A stretch of DNA of 64,000 nt from Bdellovibrio sp. ZAP7 (lineage in GTDB: Bacteria; Bdellovibrionota_B; Oligoflexia; Oligoflexales; RGVZ01), in contig CAMDKS010000015.1 in the NCBI GenBank assembly GCA_945900755.1, positions 1 through 64,000 of the forward strand, written 5' to 3'. The notes under the pieces were generated by a model. It saw only the letters and a program-made list of their open reading frames with translations. It did no database searches and had not been told where the DNA came from. This document shows, piece by piece, positions 55,296 to 64,000 of the stretch. The stretch's first letter is position 1; every line of letters begins with the position of its first letter. Made by a program: the position numbers and the translations under genes.

Positions 55296-56162
55296 GTGAG
55301 CAAGTATAAAAAGAAAAAACCATTATCAAAGTCAGCGGCTCTCGAATTGGGAGAGGCGCTTTCGACACCTAGCCCTTCTGCAATTTTGCCTCAAAAATCC
55401 GCTCAACTTGCAGAAAATAAAAAACCCAAGCGACTCGCAACTGGATCATTAAAACTCCAGTTTGCGGGAGATGTCATTCTAGTCAAGAACCCTGAAAAGG
55501 CGTTAAGTGGTTTTTTTAAGCGGTATGCTGCACTTTTTGAGGCACTCGCAAATATGCCCAAAGAGCAACGAGGGCTAGTCTATAAAATCATGACTGGTCT
55601 GATGCTTACGAGCCACGCTAAAAAATCGAACGACGTAGAGGCAAAACGAAAGTTATTTGAACTCAAAAACCTGCTCTACCTAAGAATTGCAAATGACCGA
55701 GCCCTTCGCCGGCAAGTTGAATTTAAGTATCTATCGAGCAAAAACTTCCGCGTGCTTAATTATTGCCCGTCCTGTGCAGTGGCCAATACAGCACTAGGCG
55801 TCGACCGCCACAAATGGAAGTACTGTAAAAAATGTGAGGTGGATCATAATTTTTACAACTTATTATCGATGGAGTTTCGATTCGAAAAAGGCTTTGCGCG
55901 AATGTTTATTTCCAACGATCAAATCAATCGGATTGAGCAGTTTAAGCTTCCACCGAGAATAAAATCCGACATTTTAACAGAAGAAGCCATCGTCGACCAA
56001 TTTCACTATAATACACGAAATCTCGACGCTATTGATATTGATTCAATACTAAAATTACACGGAAAATTACTGATCGTTGCCCCGCCAGCAAAAGCCTCAA
56101 AGACGTCGCCGGCTAACCCATCAGTCTTGATTAAAAATCCTGTGAAAAAATCCACCCGCTGA
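55296..56162 (+). CDS. zinc-ribbon protein of unknown function
   Basis: The 288-aa product has a basic, flexible N-terminus (SKYKKKKPLSKSA), a helical middle and a probable zinc ribbon with two pairs of Cys (NYCPSCAVAN and YCKKCEVDH, ~res 158-183). The acidic, Asp/Glu-containing region after it and the Lys-rich tail suggest nucleic-acid or protein binding. GTG start with AGGA upstream. Its 3' end overlaps dnaJ by 42 bases. Family not recognised. Confidence 0.65.
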   Translation: MSKYKKKKPLSKSAALELGEALSTPSPSAILPQKSAQLAENKKPKRLATGSLKLQFAGDVILVKNPEKALSGFFKRYAALFEALANMPKEQRGLVYKIMTGLMLTSHAKKSNDVEAKRKLFELKNLLYLRIANDRALRRQVEFKYLSSKNFRVLNYCPSCAVANTALGVDRHKWKYCKKCEVDHNFYNLLSMEFRFEKGFARMFISNDQINRIEQFKLPPRIKSDILTEEAIVDQFHYNTRNLDAIDIDSILKLHGKLLIVAPPAKASKTSPANPSVLIKNPVKKSTR

Positions 56163-57215
56163 CGAGAGTGTTTCTTCTTTAGAAATCTCTGCGTATTTTA
56201 GGAGAATTTCCCGTTGTTCTTTGGTTAGTTTTTTTGGCACGACTACCCGCATTTCGACATGCATGTCTCCACGTCCTACGCCTTTTAGGTGAGGTACGCC
56301 AGAGCCGGGAAGAGTTAAGCGCTCTCCTGACTGAGTGCCCGAGGGGACATCGACTTCGATGTCTCCGTCCAAAGTTTTTACAGTTAACTTACAGCCCAAC
56401 GCCGCTTGAGCAATACCTATGGGCTGCTCCACAATTAGATCTAGACCATCACGAACAAAGCGATCACTTTCCTTAACATGCAGCACAACATACAGATCGC
56501 CACTTGGTCCACCTGCGGGTCCGGGTTCACCCTCGCCAGACAGCCTAAGTCTAACCCCTGAATCGACACCTGCCGGAACTTTCACAGCCAATTTTTTCTT
56601 TTTGTTCATGCGGCCTTGCCCGCGGCAACTTTCGCAAGGCTTCTCAATCGTAGATCCTTGACCTGCACAAGTAGGGCACACCATTCGCACTGCGAAGAAC
56701 CCTTGAGTCCGATTTACTTGCCCGTGACCTGCGCAGGTGCGACATGTATTTCTGTTACTTCCGGCTTTAGCTCCAGTTCCAGTACAGGTATCACAGCGAA
56801 CGGGCCGTTCAATCTCAACCTCCCGTTCAACTCCAAAAACCGCTTCTTCAAATTCAATGGCCATATCGTATCGAAGATCCGAGCCGCGTTTGACGCCACC
56901 TCTTTGACCGCCTCCGGCCATTCCAAAAAAGTCTTCAAAAATCGAGCCGAAGCTTGAAAATATATCGTTAACGTCCGAAAAACCTTGATTGCCAACACCC
57001 TGGTGGCCAAATCGGTCGTAGCGAGCACGTTTTTCGGAGTCTGAAAGAACTTCGTAGGCCTCACTCGCCTCTTTAAATTTCTCTTCTGCTGATTTGTCGT
57101 CGGGATTGCGATCTGGATGAAATTTCATCGCAAGCTTCCGGTAAGCAGCCTTCACTTCGGGTCCTGCTGATTCTTTTGCAACGCCTAGTATTTCGTAATA
57201 ATCTCGTTTTGCCAC
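56121..57215 (-). CDS. dnaJ: chaperone protein DnaJ
   Basis: DnaJ stimulates DnaK ATPase and delivers unfolded proteins. The 364-aa product has the J domain with MKFHPDRNPDD (HPD motif), a Gly/Phe-rich linker, the four zinc-binding CxxCxGxG repeats (CDTCTGTGAK, CRTCAGHGQV, CPTCAGQGST, CESCRGQGRM) and the two C-terminal beta domains. The start is GTG. dnaK and grpE are not beside it. It follows panB on the same strand by ~116 bases and converges with the zinc-ribbon gene. Confidence 0.97.
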   Translation of the reverse strand: MAKRDYYEILGVAKESAGPEVKAAYRKLAMKFHPDRNPDDKSAEEKFKEASEAYEVLSDSEKRARYDRFGHQGVGNQGFSDVNDIFSSFGSIFEDFFGMAGGGQRGGVKRGSDLRYDMAIEFEEAVFGVEREVEIERPVRCDTCTGTGAKAGSNRNTCRTCAGHGQVNRTQGFFAVRMVCPTCAGQGSTIEKPCESCRGQGRMNKKKKLAVKVPAGVDSGVRLRLSGEGEPGPAGGPSGDLYVVLHVKESDRFVRDGLDLIVEQPIGIAQAALGCKLTVKTLDGDIEVDVPSGTQSGERLTLPGSGVPHLKGVGRGDMHVEMRVVVPKKLTKEQREILLKYAEISKEETLSSAGGFFHRIFNQD

Positions 57216-57331
57216 GAATTCATGACCTCTATCAGTCTAAAATATGAAAAAATATGAAACAAATATCGATCAATCGTCGATTAACTTTACCGCTTAAATC
57301 GTCTAAAGATTGGCTAGAATCCTAACTCATT

Positions 57332-58153
57332 TTAGCCGCCAAAGCTATGCTCGGGACTTGGAAATTTTCGTAATTTAACATCCTTGTCAAAGCTGGATAG
57401 CGAATCTCCAATTATTTTATTCAAGTCTGCATATTTTTTAAGAAATTTGGGATTAAATGACGCATCAAACCCAAGGAGGTCATGCATAACAAGTACTTGG
57501 CCATCGCAACCTACGCCTGCACCAATGCCAATGGTTGGAACCACTAAATCCTTAGACACAAGCGCGGCGACTTGTGACGGAATCATCTCCAAAACCACGC
57601 AGAAAGCACCGGCATCCTGGAGTGCCTTAGCATCTGCAAGAAGTCTTTTTTGCTCTGATTTTTCCTTGGCTTGAACCCTGTATCCACTGAGAGCATGTAC
57701 ACTTTGCGGCGTCAATCCGAGATGTCCAATGACCGGAATTCCCGCGGCTACAAGTGCCGCCACCTGAGGACAGATGGCTTCGCCGCCCTCTAATTTCACA
57801 CCATGAGCTCCACCTAACTGCATTAATTTAGCTGCATTTCTAAGTGCGTCGTCTCGATTAGCATAAGTCATGAATGGCATATCGGCGGCTACAAAGGGTC
57901 GTTTTACAACTCTAGTGACGGCGGCCGTGTGGTGAATCATATCTTCGAGTGTCACGGGAATTGTCGAGTCGTACCCAAGTAAAACATTTCCAAGACTATC
58001 CCCGACGAGGACCATGTCGATTGTGGAGGCCTCAACAATTCTTCCAAAGGCAGAATCATAACAGGTCACCATACTAATGGCTTCACCGGCTACCTTCTTA
58101 TTTAAAAGTGTGGCGACGGTAATCGGCTGCGATTTAGTTAAGACGTGACTCAT
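57332..58153 (-). CDS. panB: 3-methyl-2-oxobutanoate hydroxymethyltransferase
   Basis: PanB makes ketopantoate from alpha-ketoisovalerate and methylene-THF in pantothenate synthesis. The 273-aa product has MVTCYDSAFGRIVEASTIDM, DMVLVGDSLGNVLLGYDST (metal and substrate residues), AHGVKLEGG and GIGAGVGCDGQVLVMHD. The track ORF starts at 58354, but that extension is unrelated; ATG 58153 with AGGGAGGG upstream is the family start. panC is not adjacent. Confidence 0.96.
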   Translation of the reverse strand: MSHVLTKSQPITVATLLNKKVAGEAISMVTCYDSAFGRIVEASTIDMVLVGDSLGNVLLGYDSTIPVTLEDMIHHTAAVTRVVKRPFVAADMPFMTYANRDDALRNAAKLMQLGGAHGVKLEGGEAICPQVAALVAAGIPVIGHLGLTPQSVHALSGYRVQAKEKSEQKRLLADAKALQDAGAFCVVLEMIPSQVAALVSKDLVVPTIGIGAGVGCDGQVLVMHDLLGFDASFNPKFLKKYADLNKIIGDSLSSFDKDVKLRKFPSPEHSFGG

Positions 58154-58283
58154 AGTGGCACCCTCCCTGAAACTCACATATACTAGGAAAACAAATAGAA
58201 AGACAAGAGCAATCGCTACCGCTATAGGCTTAACGAGAGACCTGATTTTTTCGGTTTCGTTTCGAAATAAGGAATACAAGATT

Positions 58284-58943
58284 ATGGATTTTTTTGCCCC
58301 ATTAGACCAATATTGCGAGCGAACAGGCATCGGCTTGTGGAACGAACCCGTCAATTTATTATCAAATGCAGGCTTTGTTATTAGTGGGTTGCTTATTTTT
58401 AAGCTTTTAAAGTCGAACCACTATAAACAACAACCCGTTGGCTCAAAGTTTCTAGCCTCGATGATGATCGTGATCGGCATTGGCAGCGCCTTATTTCATA
58501 GCTTTGCAAATGTTTGGTCCATGTGGGCCGACGTGATTCCGATTACTATTTTTGTGCTCTCTTATCTTTTTCTATTTCTCCGCTATACTGCCGGAGCGTC
58601 GATTCAAAAGGCCGTCGTTCTATTGGTCAGTTTTGGCGTTTTGTCGGCACTTCTCACAATGATCTCAGATCATCAAATCGCCAATGGAGGCGAGGCTTAC
58701 TTCGGTGTATGGACTGCGCTTTTTGGAATTTCCTGTTTTTACGCCGGCCGTAGGCAGCCACTGAATCAATGGCGAGTGGCCCTTGCAGCCGCAGCGTTTA
58801 CTGGTTCACTATTTTTGCGTACCATTGATTTGAAGTACTGTGACTCTTGGCCTATTGGTACCCATGTTTTCTGGCACTTATTGAACAGTTTCGTCGTTTT
58901 TTTGCTTACCAGCGCTTACATTTCAGAGCGTCCCAGAAGTTGA
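58284..58943 (+). CDS. ceramidase-like (CREST superfamily) membrane protein
   Basis: From ATG 58284 the 219-aa product has about seven hydrophobic helices. Conserved residues match the ceramidase domain: DQYCERTG, WNEPVNLLSNAGF, GSALFHSFANVWSMWADVIP and YCDSWPIGTHVFWHLLN (His/Asp/His/His that bind Zn in CREST hydrolases). The family includes alkaline ceramidases and PAQR receptors; the substrate here is unknown, possibly a sphingolipid or other amide lipid. It is divergent from panB over 130 bases. Confidence 0.85.
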   Translation: MDFFAPLDQYCERTGIGLWNEPVNLLSNAGFVISGLLIFKLLKSNHYKQQPVGSKFLASMMIVIGIGSALFHSFANVWSMWADVIPITIFVLSYLFLFLRYTAGASIQKAVVLLVSFGVLSALLTMISDHQIANGGEAYFGVWTALFGISCFYAGRRQPLNQWRVALAAAAFTGSLFLRTIDLKYCDSWPIGTHVFWHLLNSFVVFLLTSAYISERPRS

Positions 58944-59533
58944 ACGCACGAATCCCTTAGGGTGAGAACCTTAGGTCTGGTTTGTTGTGATATGAATGTG
59001 GAAGATTTGGGGTGGGAACTTGATATGGACGCTGGTGAAGGGAGCTTCTCGTGCGTTGCGTCATTCTCTATAGAGCAATAGCCGTGCCAATAGTTCCAAA
59101 ATTGTGGCACATAATTAAACAGAATAGTTTTATTCAATATTTACAGGGATATATAGACCATTCCTGAGACGTTTTAGCAGTAACTCGGCCATGTTGCGCC
59201 CATTATTCGGGCAATCCAGAACTGCACTGGTACAGATTTAATACCAGGTAAACGCTTGTTTAGAATCCATTTGCGTCATTTCAACAAAATTGACCGTCTC
59301 CATCTGCCAAGCACCGGTCCTTCACGCTCGTATGTCACCTTCGGAAAAAAAATACGCCCTCTCTACAAAGGCGATTGTGGGTTTTACCTTAAAAGGTAAC
59401 CAACTTGAATACGTCCAACATTTTGGTCATTTTTAATTTGTTACCAATTTTCTAATGGCCCTGTTTCCCTATTTTCCAATTTGAGTCGCCGGCATTCCCT
59501 TAAGTTGCCCGCAAATGGACCGATACCTTTCCC
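58944..59533 (+). other. 590-base intergenic region upstream of the SpoIIE phosphatase
   Basis: No convincing gene lies here. The 73-aa minus ORF (58916-59137) lacks a ribosome-binding site and family features. Small inverted repeats include TGCCA...TGGCA (near 59081-59105) and GTTTTACC TTAAAAGGTAAC (near 59382-59402). I cannot assign a promoter with confidence. The gap is long for this gene-dense window and may carry the regulatory region of the phosphatase gene. Confidence 0.5.
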
Positions 59534-61603
59534 ATGAAACACAAAGCATTAATTCCAACAGATAAATCCCCGTCTCGTTTGCGTACAATGTACGAGGCAA
59601 GGCGTCGCAACCTTCCGCCGATGGGTACGCGCTCTCGACCTGCGATGTTGATCACGGCCGTTTTTGCAATGAGCCTCATTTCAATTCTGACATCTCTCAC
59701 GTGGGTGCAACGAAGCGACTTAGATTACCTAAGAGACGCCTCCTCAGTAAAAATAATGGACAACTTAAAATGGGACGTTAACCTCCCTGGGCGACCAACC
59801 CAAAAAGTAGATTTCTTGGAACTCGCTGCGATTTCCGTCAGCGACCTGAAGGGTAAGCCTTACACGCTAACTGCGATAATTCCAACGGCAGTTATTGCGT
59901 CGATCAAGCCAAGTGTTCCCGAAGAATCCATCGTTTTAGTACTACCCGCCTTCGCGCATCAAGAGGCCATTCTCCAAACAACCTGGACAGACCGACGGCA
60001 CTTTGCATCTAGCGAAGGTCTAAACATCGCATTTCCGCCCCTTGTATCAAATAGTGAATTTCAAACTGTAACTCTCACACTTACGCCAACTAATATTCAA
60101 AAAACTATTATAAATTCCTCGACAAACCAGATTCCAATGTTTTTTTCTGGGTCCATTCGATATCAAAGGTATAATGATTTTCTCCTTGCAAAACGGGTAG
60201 GATCTGGCAAACAGCTGGCCGATATAGGGCGTATTGTTCTTGCGCTATTCAGTGTCCTGCTTTTTTTGTTTATCGACAGCTCACCAGAATGTCTCGGACT
60301 TGGTATGTTCATGAGTCTTAAAGCACTGGGCGTTGTTGCCAGTCAACGCTGGTTCCCCGATGCGATGTTCTCCCCATGGGTTGTCGCCCACCTTCAAACA
60401 TACTTTTTAGGTTTTGCAGATTTCATGCAGCTGTATTTTTTCACGCAACTCGCCCGTTTGAATAAACCTCGGCCGATGGCATGGCTGGCTGCTGGCGCAA
60501 TGTTTGGCGCTATATATTCACTCGGCATGGGAATTCAGACCTTGCCCGGCGAATTTAATTGGAGTCACGAGATTTGGCGATATCGCAATATTCTAATCGG
60601 CCTTGGGTGTCTCGCCTGCGCTCTACCTGTTTCGGCACTCTGCCTCAAGGACAAGCACTATCACCGTGCAGCGGCCCTTTTGCTTGCTTCCACCGGAGTA
60701 CTTGTGCAGGTCATCACGCCGCTCATTATAGACATTCCTGGGGTATCAGATCAGCTTTGGTATAAGACTTGGTATGCTAGCTTCGAAACCCTTACGCCCT
60801 ATGTATTTGCTCTAAGCACATTTATCAACGTATCCACCCTTGAAAAACGAGTTAAAACTCTAACCGATAACGCCATTAACGCAAAGGTTATGGAACAACA
60901 ATTGGAGCTTGCGAAAGCAGTACAAGAAACCTTTTTCAAAATCCCCATCATGCCACCAGGCGTAAGTCTGGCCATTAGCCACCGAGCGGAGATGTACGTT
61001 TCCGGTGATATGATCTATAGTTATCACGATAAAAATAGTAATGCGGCCATAGCACTAATTTGTGACGTGACAGGCCACGGATTACACGCAGCGCTCAAAG
61101 CAAGTATATGTAGTGTGATCTGTGATTCAATTTGGGATGTCGAAAGACTGCGCCAGAGTGACACCAATTATAGTCGCCTTGAAATTCTTCATGACCGTGC
61201 ATCAGGATTCTTTGCCAAAACAGCGGTCATGCCAGATCTCTTAGCCGTCGTAGGCTGCGAGGTCTCTCTCAAGGAAAAGCAGGCCATCTTTTACAGAGCA
61301 AATGCCGTGTACCCACTCCTTATTTCCAAATCAAGCGATGGCGCTTGGGACATGAGACTAATTATCGGTGACAATGTAAGCGTTCATAAGGTGCAATTGA
61401 CTGGTCACTCTTTCATAGTTTTATTCACTGACGGCCTCATTGATTCTAGCCGCACTTATAAACATTTTACGGACTGGCTAAGGTCTCGACTCCCTCAGGA
61501 ACAAAACCTGACAGCGGAGCGCCTTAAAGAACTCATGCTGTCCTTCGAACGCTGGGTAGAGACCCACGACGACCGCACAATGTGCGTTCTTGAGGTCGCC
61601 TGA
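59534..61603 (+). CDS. 7TM (7TMR-DISM-like) membrane protein with SpoIIE-type PP2C phosphatase domain
   Basis: The 689-aa product has an N-terminal helix (MLITAVFAMSLISILTSL), an extracytoplasmic domain (~res 60-225), about seven helices (~230-430; IGRIVLALFSVLLFLFID, LTPYVFALSTFINV), a short coiled coil (LELAKAVQETFFKIP) and a C-terminal PP2C domain (~480-689) with metal motifs ISGDMI-like VSGDMIYSYHD, LICDVTGHGLHAAL and VLFTDGLIDSS. Such proteins dephosphorylate anti-sigma or STAS partners in response to an external signal. No partner-switch gene is nearby. The ribosome-binding site is weak, so the start is tentative. Confidence 0.85.
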   Translation: MKHKALIPTDKSPSRLRTMYEARRRNLPPMGTRSRPAMLITAVFAMSLISILTSLTWVQRSDLDYLRDASSVKIMDNLKWDVNLPGRPTQKVDFLELAAISVSDLKGKPYTLTAIIPTAVIASIKPSVPEESIVLVLPAFAHQEAILQTTWTDRRHFASSEGLNIAFPPLVSNSEFQTVTLTLTPTNIQKTIINSSTNQIPMFFSGSIRYQRYNDFLLAKRVGSGKQLADIGRIVLALFSVLLFLFIDSSPECLGLGMFMSLKALGVVASQRWFPDAMFSPWVVAHLQTYFLGFADFMQLYFFTQLARLNKPRPMAWLAAGAMFGAIYSLGMGIQTLPGEFNWSHEIWRYRNILIGLGCLACALPVSALCLKDKHYHRAAALLLASTGVLVQVITPLIIDIPGVSDQLWYKTWYASFETLTPYVFALSTFINVSTLEKRVKTLTDNAINAKVMEQQLELAKAVQETFFKIPIMPPGVSLAISHRAEMYVSGDMIYSYHDKNSNAAIALICDVTGHGLHAALKASICSVICDSIWDVERLRQSDTNYSRLEILHDRASGFFAKTAVMPDLLAVVGCEVSLKEKQAIFYRANAVYPLLISKSSDGAWDMRLIIGDNVSVHKVQLTGHSFIVLFTDGLIDSSRTYKHFTDWLRSRLPQEQNLTAERLKELMLSFERWVETHDDRTMCVLEVA

Positions 61604-61631
61604 TTCAGCTCGACCTAATGGATATCAATTA

Positions 61632-62243
61632 TTATTCCGATTTAAGTCCGGCCACCCGAATTTGCAACTTAATGATCTTGTCATTACGCCGCACCGTGAA
61701 TATGAGACGATTGGCCGCAGGAAGATCATGCTTCATTTTAGAGGATTTCTTTTCTATGTCGGCAACGGCAATCCCATTAATCTGTTCAATAATATCTCCA
61801 TCTTTAAAGCCGGCCTTGGCATAAATGGAGCCCGTTCTTATTTTGGCTAGTATCACCCCTTTCGTTTCTCCCTCGTGGCGAAAGCGGTGTAAATCTGCGT
61901 CTTGGAGTAGGTCTAGAAAATCTATTGTGATCATCCGATCGCGCATGGCTTTTGTAATTTCCATGTCGTGATCTGGGACGTCAGCGGCATGAGAATCTTG
62001 CGCGACAGTCTGCGCGTCTTGATGCGCCTCAGCGTCAACAGGAGGTTCCGCCTGCGCTGGCTCACGTATAGCCTGTTCGGAAACCGTTGGAGCCCCTTTT
62101 TTGGACATGGACGACCATTTTTCAATGCCAATAAGCGCCAATAAAAAGCCAACGAAAAAACCAAGAAGAAATGTTAGCCACCCGCTCATTGGAGATTTTC
62201 CGCCCTCGTTAAACTGAGACGTATTGCTTGGATTCTTGCTCAT
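61632..62243 (-). CDS. membrane-anchored PDZ-domain protein
   Basis: The 203-aa product has a short cytosolic N-terminus, one helix (WLTFLLGFFVGFLLALIGI), a Pro/Ala/Gln-rich linker (~res 55-95) and a C-terminal PDZ domain (ILAKIRTGSIYAKAGFKDGDIIEQING). This is the layout of GspC-like or protease-adaptor proteins, though it lacks the GspC HR domain. Its linker suggests the PDZ domain reaches into the periplasm to bind C-termini. GGAGA precedes the ATG. Confidence 0.78.
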   Translation of the reverse strand: MSKNPSNTSQFNEGGKSPMSGWLTFLLGFFVGFLLALIGIEKWSSMSKKGAPTVSEQAIREPAQAEPPVDAEAHQDAQTVAQDSHAADVPDHDMEITKAMRDRMITIDFLDLLQDADLHRFRHEGETKGVILAKIRTGSIYAKAGFKDGDIIEQINGIAVADIEKKSSKMKHDLPAANRLIFTVRRNDKIIKLQIRVAGLKSE

Positions 62244-62452
62244 TTTATTCTCCCTAGACTGCTATTTTGATAATTAAAATAGTCGCATATGGAATTTTAC
62301 AATCTTCGCCTTGCGAAAGCAAACTTTGCAAAGGTTGAACCTTTGGCTGGAATTTTTCTTATCCCTATCCAGAAGTTTCCTAGAATTGTAGACTTAGATT
62401 CTAATATGGTAAATTGGGTCGTTTTACCCAAAAATATTTAGGACCACGCTCC

Positions 62453-63514
62453 ATGATTTCACTGCAGGAAAATATATCCTTAAGCAACTATACGACAATT
62501 CGCACGGGCGGGCCCGCACGCTGGTTTATAACCTGCAAAACCGAAGCGTCCATTCTTGAGGCGTTGGCCTATGCCTCGTCCAATAAATTAAAGGTCCTGA
62601 CACTTGGTGCTGGTAGTAATTTACTGGTGTCAGATCAGGGTTTCGACGGGCTAGTCATTCAGGTGGCGTTAGATCATATTTCTTTCAAGGATTCTGGGTT
62701 GGTCGTCGCTGGAGGAGGCGTCAACTGGGATCATTTTGTAAAGGCGACTTGCCTACACGGCCTGACAGGCATCGAGTCGATGTCTGGGATTCCAGGAAAC
62801 GTCGGTGCTACTCCAGTGCAAAACGTCGGAGCCTACGGGCAAGAGGTTTGCGAGACGATTGTACAAGTAAACGCCATCAACATCAAAGATTTTTCGAAAC
62901 GAATATTTTCGGCCAAAGAATGCGCATTTGCCTACCGAAATAGTCGATTCAAAACTTCGGACAAAGACCTGTGGCTCATCACAGAAGTAACCTTTCAATT
63001 GAACGAATCATCACTACCGAACCCACAGTATGATGAGCTTCTAAAATCACTGGCCTCTGACCCACTTTGGTCTACGGGCGATAGATTTCAAAAAATCATG
63101 ACTCTTCGCGAGCACGTCCTTAAAATTCGCTCCTCAAAAGGCATGGTCTTGAATCATTCAGATTCTGACACCTATAGCCTTGGCAGTTTTTTTATGAATC
63201 CAATCGTTAGCACCTCAGAAAAGGTGCGAATTTTTCAACTCGCCGCTGACAAGGGGCTGCCTCGTCAGCCAACAGCTCACAGTGCTGGGGACAACTTGTG
63301 GAAACTCTCTGCGGCTTGGCTCATTGAAAATTCGGGCATTAAAAAAGGTGACATGATCCAGTCGGCCCGAGTCTCCACAAAACATGTTCTAGCCCTCACC
63401 AACCCGTCGAATGCATGCACCTCTGACATTCTTGCCTTGGCCGCACACATTAAAAAATCCGTTCACAATATGTTTGCGGTAGAACTCATTCAAGAGCCAG
63501 TATTTGTCGACTAA
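62453..63514 (+). CDS. murB: UDP-N-acetylenolpyruvoylglucosamine reductase
   Basis: MurB reduces UDP-GlcNAc-enolpyruvate to UDP-MurNAc with NADPH and FAD. The 353-aa product has RTGGPARWFITC, LGAGSNLLVSDQGFDG, GIPGNVGATPVQNVGAYGQEV (FAD-binding) and SLGSFFMNPIVS with the catalytic Ser; a Glu near the C-terminus (ELIQEPVF) completes the site. Length fits the E. coli-type (type I) enzyme. ATG 62453 fits the family; the track start is 13 residues earlier. No mur cluster surrounds it. Confidence 0.95.
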   Translation: MISLQENISLSNYTTIRTGGPARWFITCKTEASILEALAYASSNKLKVLTLGAGSNLLVSDQGFDGLVIQVALDHISFKDSGLVVAGGGVNWDHFVKATCLHGLTGIESMSGIPGNVGATPVQNVGAYGQEVCETIVQVNAINIKDFSKRIFSAKECAFAYRNSRFKTSDKDLWLITEVTFQLNESSLPNPQYDELLKSLASDPLWSTGDRFQKIMTLREHVLKIRSSKGMVLNHSDSDTYSLGSFFMNPIVSTSEKVRIFQLAADKGLPRQPTAHSAGDNLWKLSAAWLIENSGIKKGDMIQSARVSTKHVLALTNPSNACTSDILALAAHIKKSVHNMFAVELIQEPVFVD

Positions 63515-63696
63515 AGACCATCACTAGGTACACCTTTTGAGACTATACCTCTAATTTCAGCTTTTTGCACAGTTAATAGACATTTTTGCAATAGTTGATA
63601 TTTTAGCTCAGCATTTATTGATTCTTTCCGCTAGTATCAACCTCGGTTTTTGTTTGATCGACTATCACGTGCTTAATTTTTTGAGGGAGCGACTAC

Positions 63697-64000
63697 ATGG
63701 AATTTCAAGGCAATTTTTATTTCTTCATGCGTTGGATGCATTACTTTTTTGGAATTATTTGGATCGGCCATCTTTATTATTTCAACTTTACACAAGCGCC
63801 ATTCTTTGCTGAAACTGACGCGACCACGAAGTCGAACGCCATTCAAAAACTCCTACCCCGTGCCCTGTGGTGGTTTCGTTGGGGCGCAATGTTGACATTC
63901 ATTACTGGTTTCATCATGCTTTCCATTTGGGGTAGCAGTGTTGGACCAGACGCTTTGAAATCCTCATTCGGACTATTCATCTCTGTAGGCGCTCTTCTTG
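63697..64000 (+). CDS. PuuD-like membrane protein, urate oxidase N-terminal domain (partial)
   Basis: The ORF runs off the right edge (101 codons visible) and is missing from the track. GAGGGAG lies 8 bases before the ATG. The visible part has MEFQGNFYFFMRWMHYFFGI, IGHLYYFNFTQAPFFAETDA, LPRALWWFRWGAMLTFITGF and further helices, matching the heme/urate hydroxylase PuuD-type N-terminal domain (DUF989). Purine catabolism cannot be inferred from this fragment, since domain relatives lack the cytochrome c part needed for activity. Confidence 0.75.
   Translation, partial: MEFQGNFYFFMRWMHYFFGIIWIGHLYYFNFTQAPFFAETDATTKSNAIQKLLPRALWWFRWGAMLTFITGFIMLSIWGSSVGPDALKSSFGLFISVGALL

Noticed and set aside
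58916-59137. 73-aa minus-strand ORF in the gap before the SpoIIE gene
   Set aside because: No ribosome-binding site, biased composition, and overlap with the ceramidase-like gene end.
63618-63812. 64-aa ORF near the right edge
   Set aside because: It is out of frame with the PuuD-like gene starting at 63697, which has a ribosome-binding site and family motifs.

Overview
The window begins inside an rRNA operon and carries about 55 genes, nearly all chromosomal housekeeping or envelope functions. The first 62 bases are the 5' end of a 16S rRNA gene on the minus strand. The gene set points to a Gram-negative, diderm, aerobic bacterium: lipoproteins with lipoboxes, Lgt, a LolC/E-type permease, MurB, an outer-membrane-barrel candidate and complex I. 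Many exported TPR and lipoproteins of no clear family, a Lys-rich HU, sigma-54 control and CheZ-like proteins suggest Bdellovibrionota or a neighbouring former-deltaproteobacterial lineage. That placement is inference. I saw no tRNA, CRISPR array, insertion sequence or prophage.

Layout. 1-5.2 kb: rRNA promoter and leader, a lipoprotein, then gpmI-mazG-rnhA and rpsT. 5.2-12.7 kb: a ctpA-type protease with a TPR glycosyltransferase, a TPR protein, a NamZ-like muramidase and a small unknown. 12.7-16 kb: the most unusual stretch. It holds a probable short structured RNA with a 16-codon ORF and an anti-Shine-Dalgarno mimic, a sigma-54 promoter in front of an M14 peptidase, and an AAA/DUF234-type ATPase-nuclease preceded by two near-perfect palindromes. 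16-24.4 kb: speE, an RHH protein, an exported protein coupled to pepP, HU, a 599-aa unknown and a cyclic-nucleotide-gated K+ channel. 24.4-30 kb: nuoCD-E-F-G-I, a partial complex I operon. 30.5-37 kb: aspS, a TPR protein, an NtrC-type regulator and a 624-aa unknown. 37-46 kb: envelope proteins, ffh-miaB, and an exported phage-tube-fold protein coupled to a lipoprotein. 46-50 kb: ridA, lgt, ruvC, hemB, a two-gene ThrE exporter and a barrel protein. 50.7-64 kb: two tandem CheZ-like proteins, an ALDH7 dehydrogenase, a LolC/E permease, a zinc-ribbon protein, dnaJ, panB, a ceramidase-like membrane protein, a 7TM-SpoIIE phosphatase, a PDZ protein, murB, and the start of a PuuD-like membrane protein.

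How they fit together. Envelope turnover is a recurrent theme (CtpA, NamZ, M14 peptidase, MurB, Lgt, LolC/E). Regulation is represented by the NtrC-type sigma-54 activator with a sigma-54 promoter in the same window, the CheZ-like pair, the SpoIIE phosphatase and the cNMP-gated channel. Whether these act on one another cannot be read from sequence alone. Start codons were chosen by ribosome-binding site and family alignment and often differ from the longest ORF in the track.
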